Shown piece after piece: positions 8,369 through 18,165 of a stretch of 64,000 bases of DNA. Source of the stretch: an uncultured Alphaproteobacteria bacterium (lineage in GTDB: Bacteria > Pseudomonadota > Alphaproteobacteria > Thalassobaculales > Thalassobaculaceae). Location of the stretch: positions 1 to 64,000 of the forward strand of contig CALMRI010000017.1 of NCBI GenBank assembly GCA_937776645.1. Direction: 5' to 3'. The translations under genes and the position numbers were made by a program. The notes beneath the pieces are model-generated. The model worked only from the letters and a program-made list of their open reading frames with translations. It was not told where the DNA came from and did no database searches. Positions within the stretch are counted from its first letter, which is position 1. Each line of letters begins with the position of its first letter.

Positions 8369-9789
8369 GATTTAGGCCCTTGTTAACCGTTCAGGAACTA
8401 TAAACGTCAATTAATCGGGATTGCCCACGTAAGATCTTCCAAGCTCCGGAAAGTGAAGTTGGGATAGGCTTAGTTGGGTGTAAATCCCATCGGATGTATT
8501 TGACCCGTGATGCGCTGATTGACAATCGTCTTATCTGCCGGCGCGTCATGGTCCTCAATTCACCGAGGCATCGCGGTCGACTTCACACCAAATCCTTTTA
8601 CAATATAGCGATCAAACGCCCCTCATTATGTCGGTGCTCGTATAAGGTTGCTTAGCGAAAGAAATCCTTGGCTTTCAGGTCCGCCAAAAAAGCATCTTAA
8701 TAAATTTGAATTTATGCGTCCAACTTCTCGTCCGTCAGATGCTCAAACGACATTACGCCTAGCAAGCCACATGGTCGTTTCAATTGGCGTAATACTAGAC
8801 CAAGGCTTTCCATGGCTCTGATCCTCGATCGCACGCAACTCGGTCTCAATACCCACAGGCTCCATGGCCTTCCGTTTCGCATCCAACATGCTCGTCACTT
8901 CCGTATCGGCGACACAGATCGTCGCCGTTTCGGTTTAAATCCGAGGGGGTGCCGCATTCACCTCCATGGCAGCCTTGATTATATTTTGGATGCTCTCGGA
9001 GCTGTTGGTCGCAATCGTCTTTTAAAACCTTAGCCTAGTCGACACCTTTGCGGGCTTTCAAGCGCTTCATGGGCGCCTAACGCATGCTCAGACGACGGAA
9101 AGTTAACAAAACCTTTAACCGCGCATGTTCCGGTACCCAGGGCTTTCCATCCACCGACCGGATCGCCCGAGGAGGGGTTGAGGTTTAGCCGAGGGACCGG
9201 TAGGGGAGAGGCTCCGGGAGAAGAAAGCAGGCGACCGATCCCCATTCCCACCAGGGTCCACGGGGCGACCGACGGGAGGGCAGCAGCAACGAACAGGGTG
9301 ACCATCAGACTAGGTTGATCGCCAAGCCTTCCACGGGCGGCGCATATGTGCCGAGCGTGTGTGGAATTGACCGACGAAACCTAACATTTGCGCCGGACGC
9401 GGTCATCATCACATTGTTTGATCCGGGCGAGGCGGCCATCGTCAATTACCCGAAGGCAAGATTCCAAGGCTCCATGGCTAATCAATATGCAGTGAAGGCC
9501 CCCGATCATCCCAACCAAAATGGCACCTTCGTCAATGATTATAATGTCCTGGTGACATTGCCCTGGTGGATTAAGGGGTGGGCGGGAAAACCATCTGACG
9601 AACTGAATTTGCATCGGTCTTAAAGCGTGATACCCGAGGTTTTGAAGGGACTACCAGCTCTATCCTGGCGGGATGATTTCGGTATGCGGGCTTTGTATGA
9701 CCGGTAGATCATGGAGTGTAACTGTTTGTTACAAACTGTATATTGTCGGTATGCCCATGTAGACCCACTATATCTGGATTTGAAGTTTC
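8369..9789. other. 1.4-kb region without a recognisable gene
   Basis: Short frames exist but none is convincing. The minus strand near 8790-9020 reads IQNIIKAAMEVNA, then a stop, then TATICVADTEVTSMLDAKRKAME. This has coding-like composition and looks like a decayed gene of unknown family. A plus frame at 9315-9623 (102 aa) and a minus frame at 9030-9305 (91 aa) show no motif I know. The rnhB promoter should lie close to 9720-9780. Confidence 0.35.
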
Positions 9790-10434
9790 ATGCCTGACTT
9801 CAGCTTCGAAGATGGCCTTGGACTGCCGGAGGCCGCCCTGATCGCGGGGGTGGATGAGGTTGGCCGAGGCCCGCTGGCAGGCCCGGTAACAGCGGCGGCG
9901 TTGGTGCTTGATCGAAGTCGATGCACAGCGGAACTTCTTGGCAAAATTGATGACTCCAAACGCTTGTCGGCGACCCGTCGCAGGGCTCTGGCCTTAGCGC
10001 TAAAAGACGTAGCGACGATCGGATTAGGGTGGGTTGAGCGGGAAGATATCGACCGGCTGAACATCCTGCACGCTACTATGCTGGCGATGCGCCGGGCGGT
10101 GGACGCGCTCTCTCGGAGATTGGGGGCCGTGCCGGCATTTGCTCTGGTCGATGGTAACAGGGTGCCGGCCCTGGAATGTCCAGCTCAGGCGGTCGTGAAG
10201 GGTGACGCCCGGTCACTATCGATCGCGGCCGCCTCGATAGTCGCCAAGGTCGCCAGGGATGCCCGAATGGCGGAGCTCGCGCTGGGGCATCCCGACTATG
10301 GGTGGGAGCGCAACGCCGGGTATGGCACGGCGGAGCATTTGGCGGCGCTCGCACGACTGGGGCCGGCCCCGGAGCACCGTCGAGGCTTCGGACCGGTACG
10401 TGCGGCTCTGGAATCCAAACGAAGTCCTGCCTGA
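9790..10434 (+). CDS. rnhB: Ribonuclease HII
   Basis: A 214-residue RNase HII, which nicks 5' of ribonucleotides in DNA:RNA hybrids and starts ribonucleotide excision repair. The [12 protein letters not shown] motif carries the first two acidic metal ligands (DE, residues about 17-18). [17 protein letters not shown] and [14 protein letters not shown] follow in family order, and the C-terminal [14 protein letters not shown] motif is intact. Length is normal. The gene is immediately upstream of ccrM, an arrangement common in alphaproteobacteria, but the 155-base gap suggests separate promoters. Confidence 0.96.
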   Translation: MPDFSFEDGLGLPEAALIAGVDEVGRGPLAGPVTAAALVLDRSRCTAELLGKIDDSKRLSATRRRALALALKDVATIGLGWVEREDIDRLNILHATMLAMRRAVDALSRRLGAVPAFALVDGNRVPALECPAQAVVKGDARSLSIAAASIVAKVARDARMAELALGHPDYGWERNAGYGTAEHLAALARLGPAPEHRRGFGPVRAALESKRSPA

Positions 10435-10445
10435 CACAACACTAG

Positions 10446-10517
10446 GAGTCACCCGAATTCGCGAACACTACATCTTGTGGATAAACTCTCTAACCTATTG
10501 AGTTTATTAGTTGAATC
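10446..10517 (+). promoter_or_regulatory. Two GANTC sites in the ccrM upstream region
   Basis: GAGTC at 10446-10450 and GAATC at 10513-10517 lie 140 and 73 bases before the ccrM start. GANTC is the sequence CcrM methylates. In Caulobacter, methylation of such sites in the ccrM promoter helps couple its transcription to replication-fork passage. I see the sites directly; the regulatory role is inferred by analogy. A CtrA box could not be identified with confidence. Confidence 0.45.
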
Positions 10518-10589
10518 TAGGAAAGATACTTGACCCAGGCCTCCGCTTACGGGATGATGGTTAGTCTGCCACAGGTCCGGAAAGCATAA

Positions 10590-11678
<1,089 letters not shown>

Positions 11679-11724
11679 GGGGCACGGAATCCTGTTCCTT
11701 GCCTATTACTCACAGTGATCGAGC

Positions 11725-13050
11725 TCAGGTTTCGGTCCGGCCGTTAGCGAGGACGACGGGTGAGATTTTACCGGACGCCTCCGGGCCAGTCCCAACATTG
11801 TCCTTCACCCGAACCAATGCCAAAAGTGTCAAGCCCACCGCCCAGAATACCAAAATGGAGGCCATGCCGGCGCGTTGGCTTTCGAAATGGGCGGTGACCA
11901 ATCCAAACATCAATGGCCCAAGGAAACTGGTGGATTTTCCCGACAGAGCATAAAGGCCAAACATCTCGCTGCGCATATCGGGGGGTGACAGCCGGACCAT
12001 TAAGCTACGGCTGGCAGATTGCACCGGTCCGATGAACAGGCTGAGGGACAGGCCAAAAACCCAAAACCAAAACACCGAGTTGGCAACCAACACCATTGCC
12101 CCAAAGCCGATGAGGCCGACCAGGGAAATCATAATCGTCGGTTTGGCGCCCAACGTGTCATCCAGCCAGGCAAAAGTGAACGCGCCGAAGCCGGCGGTAA
12201 CATTCATCGCAATACCGAACTGAATGATTTCGGCGAAACTCATCCCAAAGGTTCCGGCGGCATACAGTCCACCAAACTGGAATAGAGTCGCCAAGCCGTC
12301 GGCATAGATCATTCGGGCAAACAGGAAAGCTGCGCTTTGCCGATGCTGTCGCAGGTTTCGTAGGGTCCTCCACAGTCGTGGAGCCCCGGTCTTCACCGCG
12401 GCGACTAGGCCTATCCCCGTCGCTCGACGGTCCGGCACGAAGACCAGGAAGGGCCAGCCGAACAGGATCCACCAGAGCGCGACGACAATCACCGTGGCGC
12501 GAACGTTTTCCGCCTTTCCTGGGTTCAGACCAAACGGCGGCGGGTCGGTTTGGATCAGTCCGAACAGACATAGAGCAAGGCAGAAGATCGCCCCTATATA
12601 ACCCACCCCCCAGCCCCATCCGCCGACCCGGCCGACCCGACCTGACGGCGCCACCTCAGACAGAGTGGCGTTGTAAAATACCGTTACGAATTCAAAACAA
12701 ATTATGGAGATGGTCACGGCGATCAACGCCAGGGTGATCGAGCTACGGTCCGGCGTCACGAACCAAAGTGCGGCGGTGGCTAGGATACAGCCAATACTGA
12801 AGGTAGCGATCCAGGGTTTGCGCCGCCCGGATTGATCGGCAATCGCGCCAAGCAGCGGACTAAATATCGCCACCAGAATGCTGGCGGCTGCGATTGCCTG
12901 GCTCCAAAGAACCGTCCCCTCGATCTCGTTCCCAACAACCCCTTGAGCGAAATAGGCTGAGAAGACAAAGGTCACGACAATTGTTGGATGCGGAGAAGTG
13001 GCCCAATCGAACAGACACCAAGAAATTACCGCGCGCCGCCCTACCGTCAT
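11725..13050 (-). CDS. UMF1/Atg22-like MFS transporter
   Basis: A 441-residue integral membrane protein with about 12 hydrophobic segments. Diagnostic UMF1 features are the N-terminal SWCLFDWATSPHPT, LGAIADQSGRRKP between helices 2 and 3, FEFVTVFYNATLSEVAP, and the second-half ASRSLMVRLSPP-MRSEMFGLYALSGK. Bacterial members are presumed small-molecule (possibly amino acid) exporters, but substrates are not established. It is convergent with ccrM, with only 46 bases between the stops. The ATG at 13050 lies just after a GAGG. Confidence 0.88.
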   Translation of the reverse strand: MTVGRRAVISWCLFDWATSPHPTIVVTFVFSAYFAQGVVGNEIEGTVLWSQAIAAASILVAIFSPLLGAIADQSGRRKPWIATFSIGCILATAALWFVTPDRSSITLALIAVTISIICFEFVTVFYNATLSEVAPSGRVGRVGGWGWGVGYIGAIFCLALCLFGLIQTDPPPFGLNPGKAENVRATVIVVALWWILFGWPFLVFVPDRRATGIGLVAAVKTGAPRLWRTLRNLRQHRQSAAFLFARMIYADGLATLFQFGGLYAAGTFGMSFAEIIQFGIAMNVTAGFGAFTFAWLDDTLGAKPTIMISLVGLIGFGAMVLVANSVFWFWVFGLSLSLFIGPVQSASRSLMVRLSPPDMRSEMFGLYALSGKSTSFLGPLMFGLVTAHFESQRAGMASILVFWAVGLTLLALVRVKDNVGTGPEASGKISPVVLANGRTET

Positions 13051-13068
13051 GAGAACCTCACCTGTTAT

Positions 13069-13478
13069 TCATTGCCTGTGCCGATAGTCCGGTTGCGGGA
13101 TCAGACGATAACCGGTTTTGGGACGAATCAGCACGATATTCTCGCCCAAACTCTTGGCGGTAAACGCCTGGCCCTCGAGCGCTTTGAACAGGGACTGGGT
13201 TGTGCCCGTATGATAGTGGTCGGAGATCTTTCGTAATGATAAAGTCAATCCACCGCTCGGCTGTGGTGCGGAAAAATTCATATTCGGTGCCCTCAATGTC
13301 GAGCTTCAGAATGCTGATGCGAGACCAACCAGTACGGGTCGAAAATATCTTCGATGTACAGGGCCTCGACCTTGGGCCCTGTGCCGGCCAAGGTGGTGGC
13401 GGGGAATACCTCGTTGTTCAACCCCATGACGCGCCACAAGGCGACAAACCGGGCCGAGAAGACGAGCGCGCGCTGAAG
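13069..13478 (-). pseudogene. FkbM-family methyltransferase relic, at least two frameshifts
   Basis: Three frames together give an FkbM-like protein. ALVFSARFVALWRVM and VFPATTLAGTGPKVEALYIED come first, then after a frameshift near 13340 SILKLDIEGTEYEFFRTTAE, which is the family signature (LK-D-EG-E). After a second shift near 13240 the frame carries TGTTQSLFKALEGQ and NIVLIRPKTGYRLI up to the stop at 13069. The N-terminal SAM-binding region is missing, with an in-frame stop near 13478. FkbM proteins O-methylate sugars or small molecules; this copy cannot be functional. It lies between the UMF1 transporter and the alpha/beta hydrolase, in the same direction. Confidence 0.7.
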
Positions 13479-13517
13479 CTAATTCAGCGTGATGACCCCG
13501 ACTTTCCGTCAAGATTT

Positions 13518-14492
13518 TCAGGCGAGGCTCTGCCAGCCATTCAATATTGCCCGGACCGCTGTCACAAAGGCCATCGGCTGGTCCAATGTCAGGTGATGCT
13601 GTGCCTCTGGAATTGAGATAACCGGAGAGCCTGGCGCCATCAGGGAGGTCATATAGCTGGCTATTTCCAGTGTCAAAAGCGCGCTTTTATCGCCATAAAT
13701 CAATCCGGTGCGGCATTTCACCTGGGCTAGATACTCATGGTACGGCTCGGTGAAGCGCCGGTGATGCATGGCGTTCCCATCGAACTTCCAGGTCCAACCG
13801 TCGGCTTCCTGCATCAGCGAGTGCCGGCCGATATGCTCCACCAGGAACGTATTTTCGCAGCTTTGCTCCGGCATCAGCCGAAAACGACCAAGCGCGGTCG
13901 CTAAATCCGGGTAGTGGCGCTTGTTGCCCATCTGCCTGGACTTTCGCGCCACCTGGGTTTGTGGCGCTCGAATCGGGGAATCAGCGATGATCAATCCGGT
14001 GATATCCTCGCCATACATCTGGGCATAGCGCGTGGCCGTCAGACCACCAAAACTGTGGCCGATGACATAGACCTCGGGGCCGAGCTCGGCATCCTCGATC
14101 ACTCGGGCCAGCTCGGCCGAACGGATTTCAGCGCTGTATTCATCGCGCCGCCCGCTGTCGCCCATACCTGAAAGGTCAGGGGCGGCGACGCGATAGTGGT
14201 TGGCGAAAAAGGGCGCAAGAAAGCTCCACCAATGACCATGGCCGCCGCCGCCATGGACGAACAGCAGACCGGCCTGTCGTTCCGGCTCCGCTGGCCCGTC
14301 CCAAAGCAAGTAGTGGATCGGGCAACCGTCCGCGTCGACCTGTCTCGACTGGCCCGGTTGGGCCATTGCCCAGCGGTACCAGTCGGGGCAATCGGCGCTC
14401 ACCGCCAAGGGATCAATCATAGGGTCATTCAAGGATTGGTCCTCAGAGGCGGGGCTTGAGCTGGGAGCAGCGGCCGGGGTCGTGTCCATCAT
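13518..14492 (-). CDS. Alpha/beta hydrolase
   Basis: About 324 residues with the full alpha/beta-hydrolase triad context. The oxyanion-hole motif is LLFVHGGGGHGHWW, the nucleophile elbow is VIGHSFGGLTATR (Ser present), the acidic region is LIYGDKSAL, and His is in EAQHHLTLDQP. The fold resembles epoxide hydrolase or C-C-bond hydrolases of aromatic catabolism. The start is uncertain: ATG 14492 gives a plausible N-terminus, while 14579 would add a Pro-rich leader overlapping the divergent frame. It is divergent from the rhodanese/monooxygenase operon and probably belongs to the same catabolic locus. Confidence 0.85.
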   Translation of the reverse strand: MMDTTPAAAPSSSPASEDQSLNDPMIDPLAVSADCPDWYRWAMAQPGQSRQVDADGCPIHYLLWDGPAEPERQAGLLFVHGGGGHGHWWSFLAPFFANHYRVAAPDLSGMGDSGRRDEYSAEIRSAELARVIEDAELGPEVYVIGHSFGGLTATRYAQMYGEDITGLIIADSPIRAPQTQVARKSRQMGNKRHYPDLATALGRFRLMPEQSCENTFLVEHIGRHSLMQEADGWTWKFDGNAMHHRRFTEPYHEYLAQVKCRTGLIYGDKSALLTLEIASYMTSLMAPGSPVISIPEAQHHLTLDQPMAFVTAVRAILNGWQSLA

Positions 14493-14671
14493 CGTCTCGT
14501 CGGTCAGTCTGATCACGAAGCGGGTGAATGGCGCCGGAGCGCCGGATGCTTGAATACAGGCCTTTGGCGGCGGGGACAATTCCGGCAGACTGCGGCTATG
14601 AGGCCCGGCAGAGTCCGGCGCGGCTATGGGCCTTGAGGGATCAGAGGTCAGAAGGGGTTAGGGAGAAGGTC

Positions 14672-15071
14672 ATGGGCAAGCTGAAGATGGGTGTGATGCA
14701 GATGGTCGAGGCGGCGCGCGCCGAGATCGAAGAGGTCGAGGCCAGCGATGCGGTCAAGGAGGCCGGTGACCCGGATTGCCTAGTGATCGACATCCGCGAC
14801 GTCCGCGAGCGCAAACGAGACGGCTATATCCCCGATAGCTTCCACTGTCCGCGCGGTATGATTGAGTTCTGGGTTGATCCGGATAGCCCGTATTTCAAGG
14901 AAGTCTTTCAACGAGAAGAAGCGCTTCCTGTTCCATTGCGCCGCCGATTGGCGCTCCGCCCTGACAGTTCAGACCGTTACGCGCATGGGCATGGAAAACA
15001 CCGCTCATATCAAGGGGGGTCTAAAGGGCTGGCGTGAGGCGGGTGGGCCTTTCACCAAGGATGAAGGATGA
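14672..15071 (+). pseudogene. Rhodanese-domain protein, broken by a single extra base
   Basis: Starting at ATG 14672 (GGGAGAAGG just upstream), the frame gives a rhodanese-like domain: CLVIDIRDVRERKRDGYIP and then HCPRGMIEFWVDPDSPYFKE. At the T-run 14906-14908 one base too many shifts the frame. The +1 frame then continues perfectly with KKRFLFHCAADWRSALT, which contains the active-site Cys, and GLKGWREAGGPF, ending at 15071. Removing one T restores a 132-residue protein. Its stop overlaps the next gene's start (ATGA), implying translational coupling. It is either a fresh pseudogene or a sequencing error. Confidence 0.8.
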
Positions 15072-16279
15072 TCAAGCCCGAACCCGGCCTGGAGCGCCTG
15101 GAGGAACATGGCGCTCAATTGGCCGAGAGTTGTCTGGAGCGCGCGCGGAGCGTGGCGCCGGTGCTTGCCGCCGCTCATGACCGCATCGATGCCGAGCGTA
15201 AGCTAACCGACGATGTGCTGCAGGCGATGCACGGTGCCGAACTCTTCCGAATGACCTTGCCGCGGGCTCTTGGCGGCGGAGAAGTATCGCCTCAGGTGTT
15301 GGCGCAAATGACCGAGATCATCGCCAAGGCGGATGCCAGCGCCGGTTGGTGCTTGGGCCAAGGCAGCGGATGCGCCATGTCGGCTGCATTCATGGACCCC
15401 GAGCCAGCGCGTCAGGTCTTTGGTCCCGACAACGCAGCGCTCGCTTGGGGCGCAGGGCAGGCGGGTAAGGCGGTGGCTTGCCAAGGCGGCTACCGGGTGA
15501 CCGGGTCCTGGCAATTCGCCAGCGGCGGCAAGCATGCCACCTGGCTGGGAGGCCATTGCAAAGTCTTCGAAGCCGACGGCAGCCCGCGGATCAACAAGGA
15601 TGGTAGACAAGCCGACCGGACCGCTCTGTTCCCGCGCGCCGTGGCACAGATGCATGACGACTGGCATGTCATGGGCCTGAAAGGCACCCGCAGCGAAGGC
15701 TATACGGTGACCGATCTGTCCGTCGCCGCGCCGTTGACCTTGGATCGGGACGACCAGGCGGAGTGCCGAAGCGAGGCGCCGCTTTATGTGTTCCCGACCA
15801 CCCTGGTGTATGCGTCGTGTTTTTCCGGCGTGGCCTTGGGAATTGGCCGCGGGGCGCTTGACGATCTGATCACGCTAGCCAACACCAAAACCCAACGCTC
15901 GGCCCGTTCTTCGATGGCCGATAGCCCGGTCTTCCACACCCAGATTGCCGAGCTTGAGGCGCAGTGGGGCGCCGCCCGCGCCTATCAGCAATCCACCCTG
16001 CAAGAAGTTTGGGAAATTGTCCGTGAGACCGGGGCTTTGTCGGTCGAAAACCGAGCCCGGATCAGGCTTGCGGCGACCTATGCAATCAATCAGACGACCG
16101 ATGTGGTGCACCGGGTCTATCGTCTTGCCGGTTCTTCGGCGATCTTCGAGAAAGCCCCCTTCGAGCGGCGGTTCCGCGACATGCATGCGGTCTCGCAGCA
16201 GATGCAAGCCCGACAAAGCCATTATGAAACCGTCGGCCGCCAAATCATGGGGCTGGATAGCAACAGCCCGCATATGTGA
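15068..16279 (+). CDS. Flavin-dependent monooxygenase, acyl-CoA dehydrogenase fold
   Basis: A 403-residue protein of the acyl-CoA-dehydrogenase superfamily, in the branch that works as two-component flavin monooxygenases (HsaA/HpaB-like, C-terminal Acyl-CoA_dh_2 domain). Visible landmarks are MTLPRALGGGEVSP, ADASAGWCLGQG, YRVTGSWQFASGG (flavin-binding sheet), WHVMGLKGTRSEGY and, near the end, YRLAGSSAIFEKAPFERRFRDMHAVSQQ. The flavin reductase partner is not in the window. It overlaps the rhodanese stop by four bases and precedes a small ABM monooxygenase, so it is likely part of an aromatic or heterocycle oxidation operon. Confidence 0.85.
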   Translation: MIKPEPGLERLEEHGAQLAESCLERARSVAPVLAAAHDRIDAERKLTDDVLQAMHGAELFRMTLPRALGGGEVSPQVLAQMTEIIAKADASAGWCLGQGSGCAMSAAFMDPEPARQVFGPDNAALAWGAGQAGKAVACQGGYRVTGSWQFASGGKHATWLGGHCKVFEADGSPRINKDGRQADRTALFPRAVAQMHDDWHVMGLKGTRSEGYTVTDLSVAAPLTLDRDDQAECRSEAPLYVFPTTLVYASCFSGVALGIGRGALDDLITLANTKTQRSARSSMADSPVFHTQIAELEAQWGAARAYQQSTLQEVWEIVRETGALSVENRARIRLAATYAINQTTDVVHRVYRLAGSSAIFEKAPFERRFRDMHAVSQQMQARQSHYETVGRQIMGLDSNSPHM

Positions 16280-16447
16280 GCCGGGTACCAGAAGCCCAGG
16301 AGCCAAACGTCGCGCCGGGGAGGCACGATAGAGCTATTCAGTAGCCTATCCGGTGGGTGATTGCGACCGTGTGAAATTCGGTCGCAATTGCTGCATACCT
16401 CGTCGTAAGGTCGGTGTAAGGCTATCAAAAAATCGAGGAGATGAAGG

Positions 16448-16759
16448 ATGTCGAGGGTTCACGTACTGGCGGTAATCACCACCAAACCGGGCAAGCGAGA
16501 TGAGGTCTTGGCAAATTTCAAGGCTAATGTCCCAGCGGTCCATGCCGAGGACGGTTGTATCGAATATGGCGCGGTTGTTGACTGCGCCGAGGCCGGGTTC
16601 GCCACCCCCTATGGTTCGGATAGCTTTGTCGTGGTCGAGAAATGGGCCAGCCTTGATCACCTCAAGGCCCATTCCACCGCACCGCACATGAAGGCCTATG
16701 GCGAGAAAAACAAAGACCTGCTGGCGGACCGTAAGATCCACGTGATGTCGGATGCTTGA
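16448..16759 (+). CDS. Antibiotic-biosynthesis-monooxygenase (ABM) domain protein
   Basis: A 103-residue ABM/YgiN-like protein forming a small alpha-beta barrel. The start reads HVLAVITTKPGKRDEVLANF, the centre GCIEYGAVVDC, and the C-terminal DSFVVVEKWASLDHLKAHSTAPHMKAY carries the family's conserved WxSxxxLxxHxxxPH pattern. Members are cofactor-free quinol monooxygenases or heme-degrading and polyketide-modifying enzymes. GAGGAG lies just before the ATG. It follows the flavin monooxygenase after 168 bases on the same strand and could share its pathway. Confidence 0.88.
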   Translation: MSRVHVLAVITTKPGKRDEVLANFKANVPAVHAEDGCIEYGAVVDCAEAGFATPYGSDSFVVVEKWASLDHLKAHSTAPHMKAYGEKNKDLLADRKIHVMSDA

Positions 16760-16800
16760 GTCGATAGCTAATTAATATCCATATCGGTATGAAAAAGAAC

Positions 16801-16844
16801 ATCCCATCATCTGCTACGGCGGATGCTAAAGCGGATGGTGGGAT
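16801..16844. terminator. Hairpin terminator between the ABM gene and the dioxygenase gene
   Basis: ATCCCATCATCTGC (16801-16814) pairs with GCGGATGGTGGGAT (16831-16844), 14 pairs counting two G-U or mismatch positions, around a 16-base loop. On the minus strand the stem is followed by a T-rich run (GTTCTTTTTC), so it fits best as the terminator of the convergent TauD-type gene. It could also stop the ABM transcript. Confidence 0.5.
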
Positions 16845-16995
16845 GACCCTAGTTCGTTGATGATGTCAGCCAAGCGTCAGGCGCTGAGGCTTCAACGGCG
16901 GTCGATTGAGTGTTCATATTCTTCATGGGATTGTGGAAGTATTAGCCTAAATTTAGCAAGAGAAGAATATTGTATCGTTACGGAAACGAAAACTT

Positions 16996-17904
16996 CTATA
17001 CCGGCTTGGTCCCGATGACGACCGTGCGATGCAGCACCCGGGCATGGACCGACATGTCGTAATTGCGGTCGGCGCGATGCAGCAGACAACGATTGTCCCA
17101 CATGACCAGATCACCGCGCTTCCACTGGTGGCGGTAGACGTTGGCCGGCACGGTGGCACGCTCCAACAGGTCGTCGAGCATCGCCTTGCCTTCGGCCTCC
17201 GGCATGCCGGCGATATGGCCAATATGCATGCCAAGGTAAAGTGACTTGCTCCCGGTCTCTGGGTGCGTGCGCACGACGGGATGGTCAACCGGTGGTCGCT
17301 CTTGCTTTTGCACTTCGGTTGCCGGCTTGTTTCCGGTGTTGCGGCGGCTGGCTTCCCAGCTATGCACCGCTCTCAGCCCCGTCAGCGCTACTTTCTCATC
17401 CTCGGGCAGCGCGTCATAACCCATATGCATATTGGCGAAGAGCGTGTCACCGCCCTCGGGCGGTACCTGAACCGCATGCAGCAAGGTCGTGAGCGAGGGG
17501 ATCGCGTGATAGGACTTGTCGGTATGCCAGAAATAATTCCCATGGGTGCTCGGCGTCGGCGTCGGTTTGCCGGTTTCGGCATCCAGGTTGGTGACCGTGT
17601 GGACCGGCGGATACTGTGTGCCATCCGGCAATCGTCCGACATGTTCTTCAAGCTCGCCGAAATTCAGGGTAAAGGCGTGTTGCTGATCCTTGGTCAGATG
17701 CTGATCGCGAAACACTAAAATATGATGGGCGACAAACGCCTCGAGAATAGCGTCGCGAAGCTCCGGCGTGATTGGTTTGGCCAAATTGATGCCGTGAATT
17801 TCAGCCCCCGCGACATCGCTCAGCCGGGCAATGGTGAACGGCCGTGCGGCAGCCAGAGCAGCTGTCGGGCTGGCGATCGCGGCGGCTTGGGAGAGATCGG
17901 TCAT
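16996..17904 (-). CDS. TauD/TfdA-family Fe(II)/2-oxoglutarate dioxygenase
   Basis: A 302-residue TauD/TfdA-type dioxygenase that hydroxylates a substrate using Fe(II) and 2-oxoglutarate. The metal triad is visible: His127 and Asp129 in NYFWHTDKSYH and the distal His276 in CLLHRADRNYD, with the 2-oxoglutarate-binding Arg in VHARVLHRT. The N-terminal GAEIHGINLAKPIT and LVFRDQHLTKDQQ are typical. I chose ATG 17904, preceded by an AGGA, over the longer frame that starts at 18018. Substrates in this family range from taurine to phenoxyacetates; the aromatic-type neighbours make an organic acid or sulfonate possible. Confidence 0.9.
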   Translation of the reverse strand: MTDLSQAAAIASPTAALAAARPFTIARLSDVAGAEIHGINLAKPITPELRDAILEAFVAHHILVFRDQHLTKDQQHAFTLNFGELEEHVGRLPDGTQYPPVHTVTNLDAETGKPTPTPSTHGNYFWHTDKSYHAIPSLTTLLHAVQVPPEGGDTLFANMHMGYDALPEDEKVALTGLRAVHSWEASRRNTGNKPATEVQKQERPPVDHPVVRTHPETGSKSLYLGMHIGHIAGMPEAEGKAMLDDLLERATVPANVYRHQWKRGDLVMWDNRCLLHRADRNYDMSVHARVLHRTVVIGTKPV

Positions 17905-18165
17905 AGCGCGTCCTCGTTTGACGGGCCGCCCCGGTTTCGTCACCGGAGACGGCGATCCAAGCGATAGAATGCTGGAACGGACCAGTCCACGCAATATGTG
18001 ACCGCACCGTGTTGCCAATCAATCTTGGTGGCGATTGCGGCCGGAGATTTAGACGCCCGGCCATAGCTCAACGATTCCAACGCCAGCGCGTTTTGATGTT
18101 CGCATTAGAGCATTCCGGAACTTAATCGGATGGCTACCACTAGAGAGTGGGGACTGTTGCGGGCC

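Noticed and set aside
13200-13616. Plus-strand frame over the FkbM relic
   Set aside because: It mirrors the minus-strand FkbM signature and the hydrolase 3' end; the real protein similarity is on the minus strand.
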